Below are positions 35,392 to 45,245 of a stretch of 64,000 nt of DNA, piece after piece. Source of the stretch: Methanosarcina barkeri 3 (lineage in GTDB: Archaea; Halobacteriota; Methanosarcinia; Methanosarcinales; Methanosarcinaceae). How positions within the stretch are numbered: the first letter of the stretch is position 1; every line of letters begins with the position of its first letter. The stretch is from NCBI RefSeq assembly GCF_000970305.1, contig NZ_CP009517.1:3658001-3722000 (forward strand). The letters run 5' to 3'. A program made the translations under genes and the position numbers. The notes beneath the pieces are model-generated. The model was not told the origin of the DNA. It searched no databases and saw only the letters and a program-made list of their open reading frames with translations.

Positions 35392-35967
35392 TTAATGTCC
35401 TTGGTCAGGATTTTCAAGTTTACCTTTATACCATTCTAAGAAGCTGTCAATGGCCCTGCGGCGATGAGAAACCTTATTTTTCTCGGCGTCTCCGAGTTCT
35501 CCGAAGGTCTCACCCTGGTACTCGAAAATAGGGTCATACCCAAAGCCGCCTGTACCTCTTTCCTCATATGCGACTTTTCCTTCAACTATACCTGGGAAAA
35601 CCAGAGGCTCTTTTCCGGGCTCGCAGTATCCGATAACGGTCTTGAAATACGCGGTCCTGTCGGTTTCCCCTTCCATGAGCTTAAGTACTTTCGGATTTCC
35701 GAGTCTGTCCTCTATGAAACGAGAGTACGGACCTGGAAAGCCATTTAGGGCTTTTATGAAAATTCCGGAATCGTCTACCATTACAGGCATGTTCAGTCTG
35801 TTTGCAACGTGTTGCGCCCCATAGGCTGCAATTGGCTCAAGGTCGTCCTCCTGAAGTTCTGGATAGCCGTTTTTGTCCTGAATTACTTCAATTCCAAAAG
35901 TCTTGAGGATGTCCCTTACCTCGGCAAATTTGCCTTTATTTCCCGTAACAAAAACAATTTTATGCAT
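35392..35967 (-). CDS. rdgB: XTP/dITP diphosphatase (RdgB/HAM1)
   Basis: The enzyme hydrolyses non-canonical purine triphosphates (dITP, XTP), keeping them out of nucleic acids. The 191-residue length is typical. Motifs are FVTGNKGKFAEV (6-17), VDDSGIFIKALNGFPGPYS and GGFGYDPIF. The start codon overlaps the end of the Kae1-Bud32 gene by 8 bp, a pairing conserved in many archaea. Confidence 0.93.
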   Translation of the reverse strand: MHKIVFVTGNKGKFAEVRDILKTFGIEVIQDKNGYPELQEDDLEPIAAYGAQHVANRLNMPVMVDDSGIFIKALNGFPGPYSRFIEDRLGNPKVLKLMEGETDRTAYFKTVIGYCEPGKEPLVFPGIVEGKVAYEERGTGGFGYDPIFEYQGETFGELGDAEKNKVSHRRRAIDSFLEWYKGKLENPDQGH

Positions 35968-37597
35968 AACGAGCCCTCTTTTTTATCTCTTCAACACGCT
36001 TGAGTACTTCCTCTGAATCCACAAAAGTTCTCTGGTATCCTTTTTTGAAAGCTTCGATTAGAGCCTCATAGTTGCGGTGGGTACTCTCAAAAGTCTGGAA
36101 AAGTACATGGACATCTACCCCTCTGGACTCAAGTCCGTTGTCGAAATATGCAAGCCCGAAATCAATGAGATAAAGCCTTTCACCTGCAAGCAGGAGGTTT
36201 GAGGTAGTAAGGTCTCCATGTATTATACCCGCACTGTGGAGTTTTCCTATAAGTTCTCCCACTTTTTCGGAAAGCTCTGGAGTTACCAGGTACTTTATTG
36301 GAACGCCATCAATATACTGCATCTTGAGCTTGAAATCTTCCACATCATAGATAATAGGCGTAGAGACTCCACTGCGTCGGGCTTCAGACATCAAGCGGGC
36401 TTCTGTACGGTTTCTTTCTGTCCTGATCCTTTCATCAATCTCCTTATGTCTGTAAGCCTTCGGGACTCTTTCCTTAATAAGCACTTCCTTTCCTTCAGGT
36501 CCTTCTTCAAGGTAAACGACAGCTTCGGCCCCGTTATCCAGTGTTTCCCCAAGCTTGAGAGAAGTGCCAGGAGAGATTTCAGGAATTTTTTTCGTTTCTT
36601 CTTCCCGGATCCATGTCACTTTCACATCATCTGTCCTGTAACTTGGGTTTACACGAGAATCTTCAAGGGAAAGTGTGTTTCCGGATTTATACATCAGAAG
36701 CCCTGTATATGCAATCATTGTCCCGTTATCTCCCATGAAGCGTTTTTCGGGCACATAGAACTTCGCACCTCTGGCTTCACACATATCGTTTAACATTTCT
36801 CGGAGCCTTGTGTTTGCCCCAACTCCTCCTGCCAGCAGGACTTCTTTTTTTCCGGTGTGAGCAAGGGCTCGTTCTGCAACCTCAACAACCATTGCAAAAG
36901 CTGTTTCCTGGTAAGAAAAGCAGACATCCTCAAGAGGAGCTTTTTTCAAAGCTTCGCTAGCTGCTGTGGAAAGCCCGGAAAAGGAAAGATCCATGCCTTT
37001 TACCACATAAGGGAGATGGATATATTTCTTTGCATCCTTTGCGTATGCCTCGATCTTTGGCCCTCCCGGATGCGGCAGGTTAGCCCCTCGTGCAAATTTA
37101 TCAAGGGCATTTCCTAGCCCTATATCCAGGGTTTCCCCAAAAACTCTATACTGTCCTCCCATATAGGAAATAACCTGAGAATTGGCCCCACTTACGTAAA
37201 GAACGACAGGATCCGTTGCAGGTGTTCTCCAGATTCCAATTTCTATGTGAGCGATACAGTGGTTGACCCCTATAAGAGGGACGCCAAGAGATATTGAAAG
37301 CATTCTGGCTGCTGTTGCAACCGTCCTCAGGCACGGTCCAAGTCCAGGCCCCTGAGAGAAAGCTATTCCATCAATCTCAGAAGGCTCGACTCCCTTTTCT
37401 TTTGCCTCTGCAAAGAGTCTCTTTATAACGCTAGCTGCGTACTTTGCATGGTGCTGGGCTGCTTCCCTGGGATGAATTCCTCCGGCGATGGGTTTGTATG
37501 TCTCTGTGACCTCGGCAATAATCTCTGTCTCGGTCACGATTGCGGCACTAAGGTTCCAGGCAGTGCCCTCGATTCCAAGGATGAACGTGTTTTTCAA
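35960..37597 (-). CDS. Bifunctional Kae1-Bud32: tRNA t6A threonylcarbamoyltransferase / kinase
   Basis: The N-terminal about 325 residues are Kae1/TsaD (GIEGTAWNLSAAIV, the metal-binding H-A-K-Y-A and H-C-I-A-H-I-E motifs). This subunit adds threonylcarbamoyl to A37 of ANN-reading tRNAs. A linker leads to Bud32, a small RIO-like kinase/ATPase (about 335-545; HGDLTTSNLLL and YLIDFGLAYF). Both belong to the KEOPS complex. The fusion in one 545-residue chain is known in several euryarchaea. The transcript continues into rdgB. Confidence 0.95.
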   Translation of the reverse strand: MKNTFILGIEGTAWNLSAAIVTETEIIAEVTETYKPIAGGIHPREAAQHHAKYAASVIKRLFAEAKEKGVEPSEIDGIAFSQGPGLGPCLRTVATAARMLSISLGVPLIGVNHCIAHIEIGIWRTPATDPVVLYVSGANSQVISYMGGQYRVFGETLDIGLGNALDKFARGANLPHPGGPKIEAYAKDAKKYIHLPYVVKGMDLSFSGLSTAASEALKKAPLEDVCFSYQETAFAMVVEVAERALAHTGKKEVLLAGGVGANTRLREMLNDMCEARGAKFYVPEKRFMGDNGTMIAYTGLLMYKSGNTLSLEDSRVNPSYRTDDVKVTWIREEETKKIPEISPGTSLKLGETLDNGAEAVVYLEEGPEGKEVLIKERVPKAYRHKEIDERIRTERNRTEARLMSEARRSGVSTPIIYDVEDFKLKMQYIDGVPIKYLVTPELSEKVGELIGKLHSAGIIHGDLTTSNLLLAGERLYLIDFGLAYFDNGLESRGVDVHVLFQTFESTHRNYEALIEAFKKGYQRTFVDSEEVLKRVEEIKKRARYA

Positions 37598-37716
37598 GGC
37601 TTACAGTCTCCTTCCAGTCCTTTTTGCTGTCACTGCCTTCGATAATACAGGAGAGAACTTATATACGTTTGCTTTTTCTGGACATTAAACGGATTTTTCA
37701 AGTTTTTTCCAGGACT

Positions 37717-40700
37717 TTAAAAATTTTCGAGCTTTCGCACACTTTCTTCCATAGGTTCGGGAAAGAACAGGCTTCTTTCAAGCTTTTCACCAAACTCCTC
37801 AAGTATGGATGCAGGAATATCGAAATCAGGGTATGGAGGAGTAAGAGGTTCAAGCTCTTCTTTGTTCGGTTTGCCTTGCCTTAAACCGGGCAAAAGCAGG
37901 ATGAAAACTAAAAACAGAATAAAGACTATGTACTCTCTGCCGTAAATAGGCCATGAAATGCGCCCTGTGGAAGAAAAAAGGTAATTTATATAGAATGCGG
38001 GCCAGGAAATAATTGGAATGGACAGCGCTGCCGGATTGGACAGCAGAAGACTGAATATAAAAAGGAAAATTAACCCGAAACTAAGTTTTTTAAGCAGGCG
38101 ATTCGTCCTTGAATCAAGCCACCATTCCCACCAGGTAGGGTTCAGAGGACCTGTACGAAGATTTTTCAGTAGCAAGGCTGCAGGCTTTTTAACCTCGGTT
38201 GGGGGATCCATTCTCAGGCATTCATCCAGCCTATCGGCGGCTTTTCGGAAGTAGTGCGCCCGACAGTAAAAAAGCCCCAGAAGATAAAGGGCATAAGTTT
38301 TCAATTCATGATCTTCGGACCTTTGCCGAATAGCTGCTTTTTCAAGTTTTCCTGCAGCTGCAAGAAGCATAGACCTGAAGCGTGCACTGTTTTCCTCAAA
38401 AGAGGCTTCTGCATACATATACCTTGCGTACGCATCCCAAAGCAACAGTCTTAGATCTTCCGTATCCAGGGCAAGAGATCGCCTGAAAGACTCAAGAGCT
38501 TCCTCACAGGCCTGTTCCTCAAGTTCTACCCGACCTTTCAGGTTTCTTGAGAATGCATTTTCAGGGGATTCTGCAATCGAAGACTCGAGTTCTTTTAATG
38601 CGCCCCTGCTGTTTCCGAGCCTGAAGTAAAGTTCTGCAAGCCCGTTTCTTGCATGAGAGTTTTTTGGGTTTATATCAATTGCTCTTCTGTATGCCTTGAG
38701 TGCTCTTTCGAAATTTTCCAGCTTAAAATAGGCAAAGCCCAGCAGGCACGAAGGTAAATCCGAGTTAGTCTCGTTAGCTGGCAGTTCCTCAAGGATTGGA
38801 ATGGCTTTCTCAAACTCTTGCAGCCTTATAAGTGCAAAAGCTTTCATGACTGAAGCCTGTGTATTTTTAGGGTTGAAGGCAAGAATGCTATCAAACGCTC
38901 TCAGAGCTTTTTCCCACTCTCCACAATGCGCAAAAACCAGGCCATTTCCGGAACATGGAATATTCTCAGCTTTGGAAAGTTTCCTTACGTTTTCAAAAGC
39001 TTTTAAAGCATCCTGATACCTTCCAAGAGTATCCAGAGCAAGTCCTTTAGCATTCCAAAGAATTTCCAGCCTGAAATCCTGTTCATCAGGGTTTAAAATC
39101 CCAGATTCTTTGCGCTCCTCATTTTTTGTGTATTTCTCTGTTCCGGCGGCTACATAAAGAGCCTTTTCTGCATCCTCAAGCGTTGCCAGGGCTTCTTCAT
39201 ATTTTTTCAGGCAAAGAAGAGTAACTCCCTTGCAAATTCCGGGAAATGAATTTTCAGATTCTTTTTTCGTAGCATTGTCAAAGGCTTTAAGAGCTTCGCT
39301 ATACTCTCCCAACCCGGCAAAAGCAAAACCCCGGTACTTCCAGCTCTCATCCCCAATTTCTCCCTCAGGAAGCCCTCCGGACAATTCGAGATATTTTTTT
39401 AAAGCTGTCTGGAGCTGACTTTCATGGACTTCATCAAAGTTTTTATTTTGATGTTTGAGTTGGGAGAGAGTTGCACCCCTGTTATATCGTGCAGGGAGAC
39501 TTGCATAGTTAAGTTCGAGAAGGGTCTCATAGACCTCAAGAGCTTCACCGTATCTTCCAAGCTTATAGAGGGCGTTTCCCTTTCCGTTCCAAGCAAAAAG
39601 GCTTTCAGGACCAAGTCTGATAGCCTTTTCAAAGTTCTCAAGAGCTCTTGGATAATCCCCAAGCGTATAATATACCCCTCCAAGGCCGCTCAAAACACCG
39701 CAATTTTCAGTTCCCGAGGAGAGAGCTTTTTCATAAGCCTGTAAAGCTTCATGAGGCTTCCGCATAGCTAGAAAGCAGTTGCCTGTTCCTCTCCATCCCT
39801 CTGGACTTAAAGGCTCAATCTCAAGAACTTTTCTGAAAGTGTTAAGAGATTCCTGGTATCTTCCAAGTACCAGTAAGGCTTTTCCTTTGCCGACATTTGC
39901 TTCTATAAGAGAGTTATCCAGCTCAAGAGCATTTTCAAAAACATCAAGAGCCTCCGGGGACCTGCCAAGCTGTCCAAGAAGCTTCCCCTTTTCTAGCCTG
40001 TTTTTTGCATTTCCCGGCTCAAGAATCAGGCTTTTTTCAAAAGCTGATAGAGCTTCCTCTTTTCTTCCCATGCCTTCGAGAATTCTTCCCTGAGTTTCCC
40101 AGGTCGCGGCAGACGAAGGTTCGAGTTCCAGAGCCCTTTCACAGGTTCTTAAAGCTTCTCTCCTTCTGCCCAGAGCAAGATATGCTTTTGCCTCGCCTTC
40201 CCATGCTCCTGAATGCGAAGGTTCCAGTTTCAGGGTTTTTCCATAAGCCTCTAATGCTTCTTCATTTCTTCCAAGCATGGATAAGGTTATTCCTCTATAG
40301 TACCAAACTTTCAGGTTTTCGGGATTTAACTCAGCGGCTCTGGTAAAAGCCTGAAGTGCCTCTTCATCTCTTGAGAGTTGTTTTAAAGCAAGTCCGCTGT
40401 AGTACAGAGCACCGATATGCTTTTCATCTCTCCCAAGTACACCGCTAAAAGCCTCAAGAGCTTGATCTGGCATGTTAAGGTACCCTAAGGTAAGTCCTTT
40501 GAGATATCTGGCAGTAATATTGTCAGGGTCATAATCAAGTGCCTTTCCAAAAGCCTGAAGAGCTTCTTCCGGCCGGTCCAGGTAACGAAGTATATTTCCC
40601 CTGTATTGCCACGCAACGCTATCCTCAGGACTAACCTCAAGTACGGCATCAAAAGCCTCAAGCGCCTTCTCAAAATTTTTCTCTGCACCGATCTGGTTTT

Positions 40701-40758
40701 TCAAGTTCAAAAGAGCAAGAGCTTTACTGTACCAGGCTCTGGCATAAAGAGAATTCAT
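37717..40758 (-). CDS. Large TPR-repeat protein with C-terminal membrane helices
   Basis: The 1013-residue protein has more than 20 tetratricopeptide repeats (34-residue units with W-Y-x-x-G/A ... L-G-x-x-x-E-A-L-x-A-F-E-x-A-L-x-L-x-P) over about residues 1-860. Two hydrophobic regions follow (about 900-940 and 955-975) and then a short charged tail. It is probably a membrane-tethered scaffold for protein interactions, and no catalytic domain is seen. It lies between Kae1-Bud32 and the rps27ae operon, genes that are often adjacent in other euryarchaea, so it looks inserted. Recent repeat duplication is likely from the near-identical units. Confidence 0.85.
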   Translation of the reverse strand: MNSLYARAWYSKALALLNLKNQIGAEKNFEKALEAFDAVLEVSPEDSVAWQYRGNILRYLDRPEEALQAFGKALDYDPDNITARYLKGLTLGYLNMPDQALEAFSGVLGRDEKHIGALYYSGLALKQLSRDEEALQAFTRAAELNPENLKVWYYRGITLSMLGRNEEALEAYGKTLKLEPSHSGAWEGEAKAYLALGRRREALRTCERALELEPSSAATWETQGRILEGMGRKEEALSAFEKSLILEPGNAKNRLEKGKLLGQLGRSPEALDVFENALELDNSLIEANVGKGKALLVLGRYQESLNTFRKVLEIEPLSPEGWRGTGNCFLAMRKPHEALQAYEKALSSGTENCGVLSGLGGVYYTLGDYPRALENFEKAIRLGPESLFAWNGKGNALYKLGRYGEALEVYETLLELNYASLPARYNRGATLSQLKHQNKNFDEVHESQLQTALKKYLELSGGLPEGEIGDESWKYRGFAFAGLGEYSEALKAFDNATKKESENSFPGICKGVTLLCLKKYEEALATLEDAEKALYVAAGTEKYTKNEERKESGILNPDEQDFRLEILWNAKGLALDTLGRYQDALKAFENVRKLSKAENIPCSGNGLVFAHCGEWEKALRAFDSILAFNPKNTQASVMKAFALIRLQEFEKAIPILEELPANETNSDLPSCLLGFAYFKLENFERALKAYRRAIDINPKNSHARNGLAELYFRLGNSRGALKELESSIAESPENAFSRNLKGRVELEEQACEEALESFRRSLALDTEDLRLLLWDAYARYMYAEASFEENSARFRSMLLAAAGKLEKAAIRQRSEDHELKTYALYLLGLFYCRAHYFRKAADRLDECLRMDPPTEVKKPAALLLKNLRTGPLNPTWWEWWLDSRTNRLLKKLSFGLIFLFIFSLLLSNPAALSIPIISWPAFYINYLFSSTGRISWPIYGREYIVFILFLVFILLLPGLRQGKPNKEELEPLTPPYPDFDIPASILEEFGEKLERSLFFPEPMEESVRKLENF

Positions 40759-40928
40759 AAGCCCTCGGAATCTTTGGGTAAAATTTAGTTAATAAAGTTC
40801 ATTCAGTTGTATACGATACCTATAATAAATACGTATATAAGAGAATTATTATAAATATGGGCGCAGAAAATAGTTACTGATTTAATTTTCAGCAGTTTGT
40901 CAGTTTATTTAAATTCAAGCCTGGATAG

Positions 40929-41290
40929 TCCTCCAGAGACGGAACTCGAAAAGTGAAACTTCTTTGTTCATAAATTAATCCGCTTGAGCGAGCGAAGTGA
41001 GCGAAACGGAACCGTCCTTCCGAGATGGGACTCGGAAAGTGAAACTTATCTGTTCATAAATTAATCCGCTTGAGCGAACAAAGTGAGCGAAACGGAACCG
41101 TCCTTCCGAGACGGGACTCGGAAAGTGAAACCGAACCGTCCTTCCGAGATGGGACTCGGAAAGTGAAACCGAACCGTCCTTCCGAGACGGGACTCGGAAA
41201 GTGAAACCGAACCGTCCTCCCGAGACGGGACTCGGGTGACGGGACTCGGGTGACGGGACTCGGGTGACGGAACTCGGAAAGTGAAATGAA
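40929..41290 (-). repeat. Hierarchical repeat array with TTCCGAG...CTCGGAA hairpins
   Basis: Two 86-bp units (40929-41014 and 41015-41100) are followed by three 38-bp units (41101-41214) and then about 3.5 copies of a 14-bp unit ACGGGACTCGGGTG. Nearly every unit carries the same inverted repeat CCGAG-N6-CTCGG. It is more G+C rich than the other arrays in the window. It lies between the end of the ribosomal/transcription operon and the TPR gene on the same strand. Confidence 0.85.
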
Positions 41291-41317
41291 CCGCAGGTAA
41301 CCCTGCGATTCGGGTTA
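41290..41317 (-). terminator. Hairpin after rps27ae
   Basis: AACC...GGTT brackets a CGCAGG / CCTGCG stem just downstream of the rps27ae stop, with six T on the transcribed strand before the hairpin. It is a plausible end for the aif2g-rps27ae operon. Confidence 0.4.
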
Positions 41318-41345
41318 AAAAAGAGTCAATCAATCTTGAAGTGTA

Positions 41346-41495
41346 TTACTTCTTAAATTCGGTATAGCCGCACTTCCCGCAGGCAAGGCGGTTCTTGTGA
41401 TCGGCGAGGAATGTACCTGGTCCGCATCTGGGACAGAACTGTTTGATTCTGGTTACGGAGTCACCCTGGACTTTGTAGTAATCTTTTACTGCCAT
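41346..41495 (-). CDS. rps27ae: Ribosomal protein S27Ae
   Basis: This 49-residue protein is too short for default ORF calling. It reads [14 protein letters not shown]... with a zinc ribbon C-P-R-C (21-24) and C-G-K-C (39-42), and ends GYTEFKK. It is the archaeal S27Ae, a small-subunit protein. It follows rps24e by 15 bp, the usual archaeal gene order. Confidence 0.93.
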   Translation of the reverse strand: MAVKDYYKVQGDSVTRIKQFCPRCGPGTFLADHKNRLACGKCGYTEFKK

Positions 41496-41510
41496 GTATA
41501 TGCACCTCGC

Positions 41511-41816
41511 TTAAGCCTCTTCGCCTTCAGTTTCCGTTCCCGGGATAGCGTTTCTCTTCATAACGTATTCCAGTTCTACTTCCTTCATACGGTCTGCATT
41601 TTCATAGAGTTTGGCATAGCCCTTGCCTTCCTGCAGTCCGTATTCGGTTTTGATTCTCTGGACTACAAGCAGCTCAAGAGGAGCATTCAGCATTGCAGCG
41701 AGCTTATTCCTTACATCGTTTCTGGAAGGAGTCGAACCTTCATATTTCACAATGAAATCCAGTTCCCTTCGGTTTAAAAGTGCATTATTCTTGTCTTTAA
41801 GAATTCTTATGTCCAT
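41511..41816 (-). CDS. rps24e: Ribosomal protein S24e
   Basis: The 101-residue small-subunit protein starts [21 protein letters not shown] and contains the family's [20 protein letters not shown] segment. Its start overlaps the end of the DUF359 gene by 20 bp, so translation is probably coupled. It has an acidic C-terminal tail. Confidence 0.95.
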   Translation of the reverse strand: MDIRILKDKNNALLNRRELDFIVKYEGSTPSRNDVRNKLAAMLNAPLELLVVQRIKTEYGLQEGKGYAKLYENADRMKEVELEYVMKRNAIPGTETEGEEA

Positions 41817-42384
41817 CTAAAATTCTCCGTAGCTTATCCAATTCGTAATTCTGATTTTTGCTGATGAGTTTCTCAAAGAGAGTTCTTATCTCCCCTTTTT
41901 TCTCCTCAGTGACCTTCACAAAGACAACACCCTCATCGGGCTGTCCGTACAGGACCACAGAGTCAAGAGGGGCCAGAAGAATTACAGGAAGGGTTGCCAG
42001 ATCCTCTTCTCCCCTTACAAAGATTCTGAGAGGCTTTTCGGAAGCAAACGCTTCACACAGGGTTTTAATCAACTCATCGGTAATAATTCCTGCAGGGTTG
42101 TCCACAGACACTTCGCTGTAAACTTTGTCCATGTTCCGGGCTGAGACATCACTGGAAACCGGCTTTCTTTTGGTACGGTTGTCCACAATACAAATATCCG
42201 GAATAATCCCGACTTCAAGCAGGTGGAAGGTAGTAACATCCCCTACGGATATAAGTTTTGTGGGACTTCCAAGCTCTCCTGCAAACTTCTCTATAGTATC
42301 CCTGCCTTTGCCCCTGTAAAGCGTACCCAGTGGTTTCTTCATAAGTGGACGAAGTTCTCTCGGAAGCTCAATATGAACACTCAA
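41797..42384 (-). CDS. GTP-dependent dephospho-CoA kinase (DUF359)
   Basis: The 195-residue protein belongs to PF04019. A Thermococcus member was shown to phosphorylate dephospho-CoA with GTP, the last step of archaeal CoA synthesis (known for the family). Visible blocks are [54 protein letters not shown] and [12 protein letters not shown]. It is nearly contiguous with spt4 (1 bp gap) and overlaps rps24e, a conserved operon position. Confidence 0.9.
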   Translation of the reverse strand: MSVHIELPRELRPLMKKPLGTLYRGKGRDTIEKFAGELGSPTKLISVGDVTTFHLLEVGIIPDICIVDNRTKRKPVSSDVSARNMDKVYSEVSVDNPAGIITDELIKTLCEAFASEKPLRIFVRGEEDLATLPVILLAPLDSVVLYGQPDEGVVFVKVTEEKKGEIRTLFEKLISKNQNYELDKLRRILDGHKNS

Positions 42385-42385
42385 A

Positions 42386-42571
42386 TCAGCGCACCTTCAA
42401 AGCAAATTTATCCGGAATGTCAACCCCAAGTTTTTTTGCTATTTCTGAGCGTTCGGCATCCAGGATAATTACAAGCCCACTCCATTCCTCTGCAAGGTCC
42501 GAAATCCCGCAGATCGGGCAATTTTGTCCTTCCAGAACCCTCATGCAGTGTCGACACACTTTTTCTACCAT
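42386..42571 (-). CDS. spt4: Transcription elongation factor Spt4
   Basis: The 61-residue protein has a zinc ribbon C7-x2-C10 ... C18-x2-C21 followed by a small NGN-binding face. This is Spt4 (formerly RpoE''), the partner of Spt5 in RNA polymerase processivity. It lies directly after rpo7. Confidence 0.93.
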   Translation of the reverse strand: MVEKVCRHCMRVLEGQNCPICGISDLAEEWSGLVIILDAERSEIAKKLGVDIPDKFALKVR

Positions 42572-42588
42572 ACAAATCCTCTTCCTTT

Positions 42589-43173
42589 TCAGGCAACTTC
42601 TTCAGGAACTGCTTCATGCGACTGCTTCTTTTTACGGGCTTCTTCAAGCCACTGTAGCTTTCCAAGAGCAGTCTGGCGCATTGTAAGGCCTATTTTACTT
42701 TCTTTAGGTTCTCTTTCGTTGATACTTACAGCGACAACCCTGGCTCTTACATGGTCACCTTCAGCAATGGATTTGCCTCCGTTCTTTGTCACAAGCCTTG
42801 CGTTCTTGGCATCATATGAAATAAAATCGTCCGTAATCTGGCTGACGTGAAGCAAGCCGTCCATTGGTCCCATCCCTACAAAAACTCCGAAACCAACAGT
42901 TTCAACAACTTCACCTTCAATAATCTCCTGGAGCTCAGGCACGAACATTATTGCTTCGAACGTAACGTCATAATATACTGCCCCGTCTCCTACAAGGATA
43001 TGCCCTTCCCCTATCTCGATTATCTTGCAAATCGCAACGAGGGAACCAAGTTTTTTGTCAACCTGCCCCTCGAGTTTTTCTCTTAACGCGTTTTTAACAG
43101 TTTGCATCACCTCTTCCCCTAAAAGAGTAGGAGGGATACGGACCGTATCAACGAGCTTCATCATCTTATACAT
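42589..43173 (-). CDS. rpo7: RNA polymerase subunit Rpo7 (RpoE')
   Basis: The N-terminal RNP-like tip domain starts MYKMMKLVDTVRIPP. It is followed by an S1 domain (EGEVVETVGFGVFVGMGPMDGLLHVSQI). Rpo7 forms the polymerase stalk with Rpo4 and binds emerging RNA. The product is 194 residues, with a slightly long acidic/basic C-terminal tail. The start may be at either of the first two in-frame ATGs. Confidence 0.95.
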   Translation of the reverse strand: MYKMMKLVDTVRIPPTLLGEEVMQTVKNALREKLEGQVDKKLGSLVAICKIIEIGEGHILVGDGAVYYDVTFEAIMFVPELQEIIEGEVVETVGFGVFVGMGPMDGLLHVSQITDDFISYDAKNARLVTKNGGKSIAEGDHVRARVVAVSINEREPKESKIGLTMRQTALGKLQWLEEARKKKQSHEAVPEEVA

Positions 43174-43232
43174 CTGCTAATCACCCGTAAAAACAATAAT
43201 TAATTTAATATTGCCTGGTAAAGTAATAAAGT

Positions 43233-43601
43233 TCAGACAAAGTCCAGTTTGTTTTTCTGGCGCAGGGATATGGTCTGGATTCCTTCTTCGGCGAGCCTAC
43301 GCTTCAATCCTATATCGTTTGTCAGGACAGCTGCTCCCATTTCCTTTGCAAGCCTGAGAATTACATCATCCGCAGGGCCTGTAGCAGGAGTTATATGCTC
43401 GCACCTGTCCATCATGGACCTGGCAACCTTTGCAGCTGTTCTGTCCGAACCTCTTTCCCGCTTTATGAGTTTTTCTATCTCAAATACTACAGCCTCAGGC
43501 ACAAAAAATTCGTCAAATCCCAGCCTTTTCAGTTCTTCGAAGATATCAACTCCGAACTGGACCGGGATCATGAACCCATTAGTATCAATTATAACTTTCA
43601 A
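43233..43601 (-). CDS. PIN-domain protein, Fcf1/UPF0129-like
   Basis: The 122-residue PIN domain has the acidic ribonuclease site residues D6 ([11 protein letters not shown]), E41/E44 (VFEIEKLI), D79 (GPADDVIL) and D96 ([11 protein letters not shown]). The family is similar to eukaryotic Fcf1/Utp24. Its fixed position after aif2g in archaea suggests rRNA processing rather than a toxin. No antitoxin gene is adjacent. It overlaps aif2g by 4 bp. Confidence 0.85.
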   Translation of the reverse strand: MKVIIDTNGFMIPVQFGVDIFEELKRLGFDEFFVPEAVVFEIEKLIKRERGSDRTAAKVARSMMDRCEHITPATGPADDVILRLAKEMGAAVLTNDIGLKRRLAEEGIQTISLRQKNKLDFV

Positions 43602-44824
43602 CTCTTAATTACCCCTACTCCAATAAGCCGCCAGCGAGAATCAATTCTTCTGCTAATAGCAACCATTGACCCTATGGCTGCGCTAATCGGACGTTTAAGA
43701 GCCACCTGCGCTTCATTTTTCCTGGCACTTGTAACCACTCCAACTGTGGTAGCAGTTCCTATGTTGAGCATAAGGGGTTCACTGGTCTTGATTTCGTTGA
43801 TTTTTTCTTCCCTTGTAACTCCCACTACCCTCTCGAGCAGGTGTAGTTCCATGACGAATTGATGTCTTGTCTCAGGAAGGGTCCCAGGTACGCCTGCAAT
43901 CTGTCCTGTTAAAGAGTCACCTTTTGTCAGGGTAGGGTCAAGATAAGTTCCTACAGCAAGAAGGCCTCCGGGTGTTGCTTCTTCTACCTTTGCCGTACCT
44001 GCAAAGATAGAAGAAATCGTTGTCAAAATCGGAACCCATCTTGTAACGCCTTCGGTTGTAACCTTAATTCCTGGCCTTATTTCCAGCTCGTCTCCGGGAT
44101 GAAGGACTCCTTCGGTCAGAGTTCCTCCGATAACTCCTCCACGCATTTCATCAATTGAAGCCCCTGGCTTGTTAATATCAAAAGAACGGGCAATCAACAT
44201 GCTGGCAGGTTTGTCCACTTTATGGACAGGAGTAGGAATCACGGTTTCCAGGGCATCGATAAGGATATCGATGTTAATATTCTGCTGAGCTGAGATCGGG
44301 ATAATAGGGGCATTTTCTGCAACCGTACCTTTCACAAATTCCTTTATCTGGTGATAATTTTCAATAAGGCGCTCTTTGGATACAAGGTCAATCTTATTTT
44401 GTACTATCACGATGTTTTTAATCCCTATAATATCCAGGGCCATAAGGTGTTCTTTTGTCTGAGGCTGCGGGCAGTCTTCATTTGCGGCAATTACAAGCAC
44501 TGCTCCGTCCATAATTGCAGCACCCGAAAGCATAGTCGCCATGAGAGTTTCGTGTCCGGGAGCATCTACAAAGGATACAATCCTGTGTTCTTCTGTCTTC
44601 TCTCCGCAATTGGGGCATGTCTTTTCTACAGTATAACATTGAGGGGAAGGGCATTTGGGGCACTTCATGAATGGGGAGTCTGCATACCCCAATCTGATAG
44701 AAATCCCTCTTTTTACTTCTTCACTATGCGTATCTGTCCACACACCTGATAAAGCTCTAACAAGTGTGGTTTTTCCATGGTCGACATGGCCTACCATGCC
44801 GATATTAACACAAGGCTGACTCAA
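43598..44824 (-). CDS. Translation initiation factor aIF2 subunit gamma
   Basis: The 408-residue GTPase forms the core of the heterotrimer that brings initiator Met-tRNA to the ribosome. It has the P-loop GHVDHGKT (12-19), a zinc-ribbon insert with C55/C58 and C70/C73, D-A-P-G-H at 87-91 and N-K-I-D. Two beta-barrel domains follow. It is the first gene of the operon aif2g-PIN-rpo7-spt4-DUF359-rps24e-rps27ae. Confidence 0.97.
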   Translation of the reverse strand: MSQPCVNIGMVGHVDHGKTTLVRALSGVWTDTHSEEVKRGISIRLGYADSPFMKCPKCPSPQCYTVEKTCPNCGEKTEEHRIVSFVDAPGHETLMATMLSGAAIMDGAVLVIAANEDCPQPQTKEHLMALDIIGIKNIVIVQNKIDLVSKERLIENYHQIKEFVKGTVAENAPIIPISAQQNINIDILIDALETVIPTPVHKVDKPASMLIARSFDINKPGASIDEMRGGVIGGTLTEGVLHPGDELEIRPGIKVTTEGVTRWVPILTTISSIFAGTAKVEEATPGGLLAVGTYLDPTLTKGDSLTGQIAGVPGTLPETRHQFVMELHLLERVVGVTREEKINEIKTSEPLMLNIGTATTVGVVTSARKNEAQVALKRPISAAIGSMVAISRRIDSRWRLIGVGVIKS

Positions 44825-45034
44825 GTTGTAATTTCCTCCAGTAAAGTAAAGTGATCCGATATAAGGCAGGTCTATTATTCTAAACCTGAACCATAAAATT
44901 TTGAATCATTTTTCCAGTAAGTCCGAAGATTTCAACCTTTAACTTATCTGGTTTGTAATTTGAAGTATAATTATGGACTAAAGTGGGATTTATGGAAAGG
45001 AAATATTCTCTCCCAGTCCTTAGTCTTAATTAGC

Positions 45035-45066
45035 ATGAAAATGCTGCCGTCAGCATGCATTTTCAT
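45035..45066. promoter_or_regulatory. Two overlapping, mutually exclusive hairpins
   Basis: ATGAAAATGC and GCATTTTCAT form a perfect 10-bp outer stem. Inside it, ATGCTG-CCGT-CAGCAT forms a competing 6-bp stem that shares four bases with each outer arm. The structure lies in the 421-bp gap between purP and aif2g (both minus), about 180 bp after the purP stop and 210 bp before aif2g. It could terminate purP or control the translation operon. Confidence 0.5.
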
Positions 45067-45245
45067 ATAGTTGTGCATGTTACTCAAGGAATATCATGTT
45101 TGTTTTCTGAATTGGGAATTCAGGTAAATTCTATAAACTATATTTTCTTATCGCGGTTTAAGGCTTGCAGATTCAGGCGATGTTTTTAAAGTTTACGGTA
45201 TCCTGCATAGTTAATATCTACTAATGCCGGAAAGCCTTAATAAAT

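Noticed and set aside
43233-43601. PIN-domain protein as a VapC toxin
   Set aside because: No antitoxin gene is adjacent, and the gene overlaps aif2g in a conserved archaeal operon, which fits Fcf1-like rRNA processing better.
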